Below, piece after piece: positions 7,341 to 9,084 of a stretch of 9,084 nt of DNA. This stretch comes from Desulfococcus sp. (GTDB taxonomy: Bacteria > Desulfobacterota > Desulfobacteria > Desulfobacterales > Desulfosalsimonadaceae). The stretch spans positions 1 to 9,084 of the forward strand of contig JAHECJ010000042.1 in assembly GCA_024641805.1 (NCBI GenBank). The letters are read 5' to 3'. How positions within the stretch are numbered: position 1 is the first letter of the stretch; the number at the start of each line of letters is the position of its first letter. Position numbers and translations under genes: made by a program. The notes under the pieces were generated by a model that saw only the letters and a program-made list of their open reading frames with translations, was not told where the DNA came from and made no database searches.

Positions 7341-8521
7341 TATATATTCCTCCCCCATACGGTTGCGATAAAGTTCATACCTGATCCGCCGGATGTATTT
7401 TGAAATATGTAATTGACATCCGCTACCTGCTTTGCATCTGCCTTGCCCATGAGTTGGCGAGCGGTTTCCACATAGGTGGCCATACTGACCCCGGAACCGG
7501 TGTGTCCCCGGCCGATAGCATCGCCGATGGTCGCCCATGGCAGTTTTCCGCCGGGCCATGTATGGCCTTCCATAAACATCTTTCCAGCCTGGCCGGGTTC
7601 GCACAGGCCGATTGTTTCCATGAACATGGGGTGGCCAACGGGATAGGCCAGATACATATTCCAGATATCAATGTCTTCTTTTGTGAGTCCCGCGGCATTT
7701 AGCGCATCATTCGTGCCTTGCAGAAATCCGTTTTTGACATCTTCGGTGCTCCGGGTAGTTGTAAAAGCACTGAAATACCGGGTACTCTCACCGAGTTTAA
7801 CCGCTGCGGGACATCCCATCTGTTTTGCGATTTCAGCGGAAGTTACCACCATTGCAGCACCGCCGTCTGCCAGGACATTGCATTCGCGTTTGTGCAAAGG
7901 TGAAGATACCATGCCAGATGACAGCACTTTTTCGATGGTCGGCACTTCCTTGCCGTAAAAAATAGAATTGGGATCCAGTGTCGCCCATTTTCGCAAGGAC
8001 ACCACAACAGAGGCCATTTCTTCTTCAGTTGTTCCGGATTCATGCATATACCGGCGTGTCATCATGGCGATAACCCCGTTGTACGTAGTACCGTATGGAT
8101 ATTCCCACTGCAGGTCGATGCCGGCTTTGGCGAAAAAATTAATCAGGTCCGGCAGCGGGATGGTGGAATGGACGGTCACATGCGGTATCAGGACGAATTT
8201 AGCCTGACCGCTTTCAATCAGCTGTTCCGCAAGCCGCAGACAGTTTGACGTTGAAGCGCCGCCGGCATTGCAGATACACGAATCCTTGCATCCCTTTAAA
8301 CCCAGTTCCTCGGGTATTTTCCCGAACGATATTTCAGCGGTGAGTTGCGGCTGGGCTTGGGGTGCAACGGTAATGACCGCTTCCACATCGTTTTTATCAA
8401 TTCCCGCATCCCTGACGGCAGAGATACATGTTTCATAAATGATATCCCACTGCGATCGGTCCGGATATGTTCCGGTCGGTACTTCGCCGGTTCCGATAAT
8501 TGCAAGCCTTTGCTTTTCCAT
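7340..8521 (-). CDS. Thiolase-fold, lipid-transfer/SCP-x type protein without the nucleophilic cysteine; probable acyl-CoA C-C lyase
   Basis: A 393-residue protein with the thiolase fold of the SCP-x/lipid-transfer branch. The N-terminal half starts LAIIGTGEVPTG (6-17), and the C-terminal half carries GRGHTGSG (337-344) with His340 at the usual thiolase histidine. At the nucleophile position (N-x-x-C-A-S in thiolases) it reads Asn85-Ala-Gly-Gly88-Ala-Ser90, so Gly88 replaces the catalytic Cys. The HDCF segment of SCP-x is Asn288-Met-Tyr290-Leu, so that Cys is also absent; Cys82 and Cys84 are just upstream but do not align. A normal thiolase reaction is unlikely. The DUF35 partner next door points to an aldolase of the Ltp2 type, cleaving a 3-hydroxyacyl-CoA to a ketone or aldehyde plus a shorter acyl-CoA (inference). 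The ATG at 8521 has GGAGG 5 bases upstream; a longer frame to 8566 lacks a ribosome site. It is the first gene of the operon. Confidence 0.9.
   Translation of the reverse strand: MEKQRLAIIGTGEVPTGTYPDRSQWDIIYETCISAVRDAGIDKNDVEAVITVAPQAQPQLTAEISFGKIPEELGLKGCKDSCICNAGGASTSNCLRLAEQLIESGQAKFVLIPHVTVHSTIPLPDLINFFAKAGIDLQWEYPYGTTYNGVIAMMTRRYMHESGTTEEEMASVVVSLRKWATLDPNSIFYGKEVPTIEKVLSSGMVSSPLHKRECNVLADGGAAMVVTSAEIAKQMGCPAAVKLGESTRYFSAFTTTRSTEDVKNGFLQGTNDALNAAGLTKEDIDIWNMYLAYPVGHPMFMETIGLCEPGQAGKMFMEGHTWPGGKLPWATIGDAIGRGHTGSGVSMATYVETARQLMGKADAKQVADVNYIFQNTSGGSGMNFIATVWGRNI
7348..7356 (-). promoter_or_regulatory. Ribosome binding site that fixes the start of the DUF35-hydratase gene
   Basis: The minus strand reads GGGGGAGGA, 7 bases before the ATG at 7340. 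It lies in the last codons of the thiolase-fold gene, whose TAA shares its final A with this ATG. This supports translational coupling and argues against the longer in-frame starts further upstream. Confidence 0.8.
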
Positions 8522-8526
8522 TGGTG

Positions 8527-8531
8527 CCTCC
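8527..8531 (-). promoter_or_regulatory. Ribosome binding site that fixes the start of the thiolase-fold gene
   Basis: GGAGG on the minus strand, 5 bases before the ATG at 8521. The family's N-terminal strand begins directly after this ATG, so the upstream in-frame ATG at 8566 is not needed. Confidence 0.8.
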
Positions 8532-8559
8532 GTGTATAAAAAGGGTAACGTGTTATCGC

Positions 8560-8588
8560 TTGACATTTTATTTGAATGAGTTTATAAA
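8560..8588 (+). promoter_or_regulatory. Predicted sigma-70-type promoter reading toward the MerR-like gene
   Basis: A perfect -35 TTGACA (8560-8565), a 17-base spacer and -10 TATAAA (8583-8588, 5 of 6). The start would be near 8595, inside the same inverted repeat, leaving an untranslated leader of about 210 bases before the regulator's ATG at 8808. It faces the operon promoter, so the two probably exclude each other. Confidence 0.6.
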
Positions 8589-8606
8589 AAATGACGAGTC
8601 ATTTTT
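8587..8606. promoter_or_regulatory. 20-base inverted repeat, candidate operator
   Basis: Arms AAAAATGAC (8587-8595) and GTCATTTTT (8598-8606) are perfect inverted complements around a 2-base centre. The repeat abuts the -10 of the leftward promoter, overlaps the last two bases of the rightward -10, and covers both predicted start points, so a bound protein should block both. The ATGAC-GTCAT core recalls operators of TetR-type fatty-acid regulators, but the regulator encoded alongside is MerR-like, so the binding protein is not settled. Confidence 0.7.
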
Positions 8607-8636
8607 ATTATTAGTTTATAAATTTATGCCGGTCAA
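8607..8636 (-). promoter_or_regulatory. Predicted sigma-70-type promoter of the catabolic operon
   Basis: On the minus strand, -35 TTGACC (8636-8631, 5 of 6 consensus), an 18-base spacer and -10 AATAAT (8612-8607, 5 of 6). The start point would fall near 8600, inside the inverted repeat at 8587-8606, giving a leader of about 80 bases before the ATG at 8521. The prediction is by eye only. Confidence 0.6.
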
Positions 8637-8760
8637 CATTAAACAATGTCTCTTTTTGAAATCCGATGAACACTCGTAAATATTTGAATTAAAAGTTTAT
8701 ATTTTTAAGAAAAATGGGATTCAATACCATATGATGATAAAATCAGGATCAAGCCCTTTT

Positions 8761-8774
8761 AACTTTATAAAGTT
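8761..8774. repeat. 14-base palindrome upstream of the MerR-like gene, with a nearby direct repeat
   Basis: AACTTTATAAAGTT is a perfect palindrome. Its first nine bases (AACTTTATA) recur at 8776-8784, 15 bases further on. A possible -10 (TATAGT, 8781-8786) follows, with only a weak -35 (TTTAAC, 8758-8763) 17 bases before it. A dyad between -35 and -10 is the usual MerR operator arrangement, so this may be an autoregulatory site, but AT-richness makes chance plausible. Confidence 0.4.
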
Positions 8775-8807
8775 TAACTTTATAGTTTGGATAAATGGAG
8801 CAACGAA

Positions 8808-9084
8808 ATGAAAATAAAGGAATTGGTCGAAAAATCAGGGATGCCGAAATCCACCATTCAATACTATCTTCGCGAGGGCCTGCTGCATCCACCGATGAAA
8901 ACCGGACAAACAAGTGCCGCTTATGATGAAAGCCATCTTCAGCGATTACGACAGATCGAAGATATAAAAAGAGGTTCCCGTATTCCAATTTCATTTTTAA
9001 AGGAAAGACTTCAGGAAACCGGAATATCACTGCAAGCAATATCCCGGGAATATGATGTCAGAAAAGCAGTGGGGACTACACAGG
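8808..9084 (+). CDS. MerR-family transcriptional regulator, 3' end cut by window edge
   Basis: Reading from the ATG at 8808 gives 92 residues with no stop before the window edge. The N-terminus is a MerR-type winged helix-turn-helix: a first helix at about 3-9, then STIQYYLREGLLHPP (15-29), matching the family's T-I-R-Y-Y-E-x-x-G-L-L pattern, and a second helical pair RLRQIEDIKR (46-55) to FLKERLQE (64-71). The usual Y-R-x-Y wing is S-A-A-Y here (36-39), so the wing arginine is missing; YLREGLL in place of YYE-x-x-GL also marks a divergent subgroup. The effector domain is outside the window, so the ligand cannot be judged; an acyl-CoA of the pathway is a reasonable guess. GGAG (8797-8800) lies 7 bases before the ATG. 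Its divergent position next to the operon makes it the likely local regulator. Confidence 0.9.
   Translation, partial: MKIKELVEKSGMPKSTIQYYLREGLLHPPMKTGQTSAAYDESHLQRLRQIEDIKRGSRIPISFLKERLQETGISLQAISREYDVRKAVGTTQ

Larger units (their letters stand above)
8522..8807. other. Intergenic control region between the divergent operon and regulator gene
   Basis: A 286-base AT-rich stretch with no credible gene. It holds two facing promoters, a 20-base inverted repeat and a 14-base palindrome, listed separately. The octamer TTTATAAA occurs three times (8581-8588, 8615-8622, 8764-8771), which could be binding-site related or simply due to AT-richness. The part from about 8640 to 8750 shows nothing I can assign. 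Confidence 0.8.

Noticed and set aside
6021..7604. A longer 527-residue reading of the DUF35-hydratase gene
   Set aside because: The extra 88 residues lie inside the thiolase-fold gene in another frame, are rich in Arg and Gly with no domain character, and the strong ribosome site at 7348-7356 supports the start at 7340.
7340..8566. A 408-residue reading of the thiolase-fold gene starting at 8566
   Set aside because: There is no ribosome site before 8566, while GGAGG stands 5 bases before 8521. The leftward promoter could make either message, but family similarity begins after 8521.
8749..9039. A 96-codon open frame on the minus strand over the MerR-like gene
   Set aside because: It is antisense to a clear winged helix-turn-helix and ends in AT-rich intergenic DNA; there is no family resemblance.
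1..9084. CRISPR arrays, tRNA or rRNA genes, insertion sequences
   Set aside because: No spaced direct repeats, cloverleaf-like sequences, rRNA segments, transposase genes or flanking terminal repeats were seen.

Overview
The window looks like one catabolic operon for a carboxylic acid handled as a CoA thioester, read leftward from a divergent control region, with the start of a MerR-type regulator gene read rightward. Intermediate base composition, strong Shine-Dalgarno sequences, and an old-yellow-enzyme reductase with a cluster-type cysteine motif suggest an anaerobic Gram-negative bacterium. A sulfate reducer or syntroph of the Desulfobacterota type is my guess from style alone; no taxonomic marker is present.

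Layout in transcription order, all on the minus strand: a thiolase-fold protein of the lipid-transfer/SCP-x type (8521-7340); a DUF35 zinc-ribbon/OB-fold domain fused to a crotonase-type enoyl-CoA hydratase (7340-6021); an acyl-CoA dehydrogenase (6006-4846); an acyl-CoA ligase (4782-3235); an amidohydrolase-2 family protein (3188-2178); an old-yellow-enzyme reductase with a predicted [4Fe-4S] cluster (2160-802); and a short-chain dehydrogenase cut by the left edge (755-1). Gaps are -1, 14, 63, 46, 17 and 46 bases and I see no convincing terminator, so a single transcript is likely. The MerR-like gene starts at 8808 on the plus strand and is cut by the right edge.

The likely chemistry is activation by the ligase, alpha,beta-oxidation by the dehydrogenase, and hydration by the crotonase domain. 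The 3-hydroxyacyl-CoA could then go two ways. The short-chain dehydrogenase could oxidise it, with the amidohydrolase then opening a ring, which would parallel the cyclohexanecarboxylate (Ali/Bad) route. Alternatively the thiolase-fold protein, which lacks the nucleophilic cysteine, could cleave it by a retro-aldol reaction with the DUF35 domain as partner, as in the steroid side-chain aldolase Ltp2-ChsH2. The reductase would remove a double bond from a cyclic or conjugated intermediate. The substrate cannot be read from the sequence.

The 286-base control region (8522-8807) contains two good sigma-70-type promoters that point at each other. Both predicted start points fall within a 20-base inverted repeat, an arrangement suited to one repressor switching both directions.
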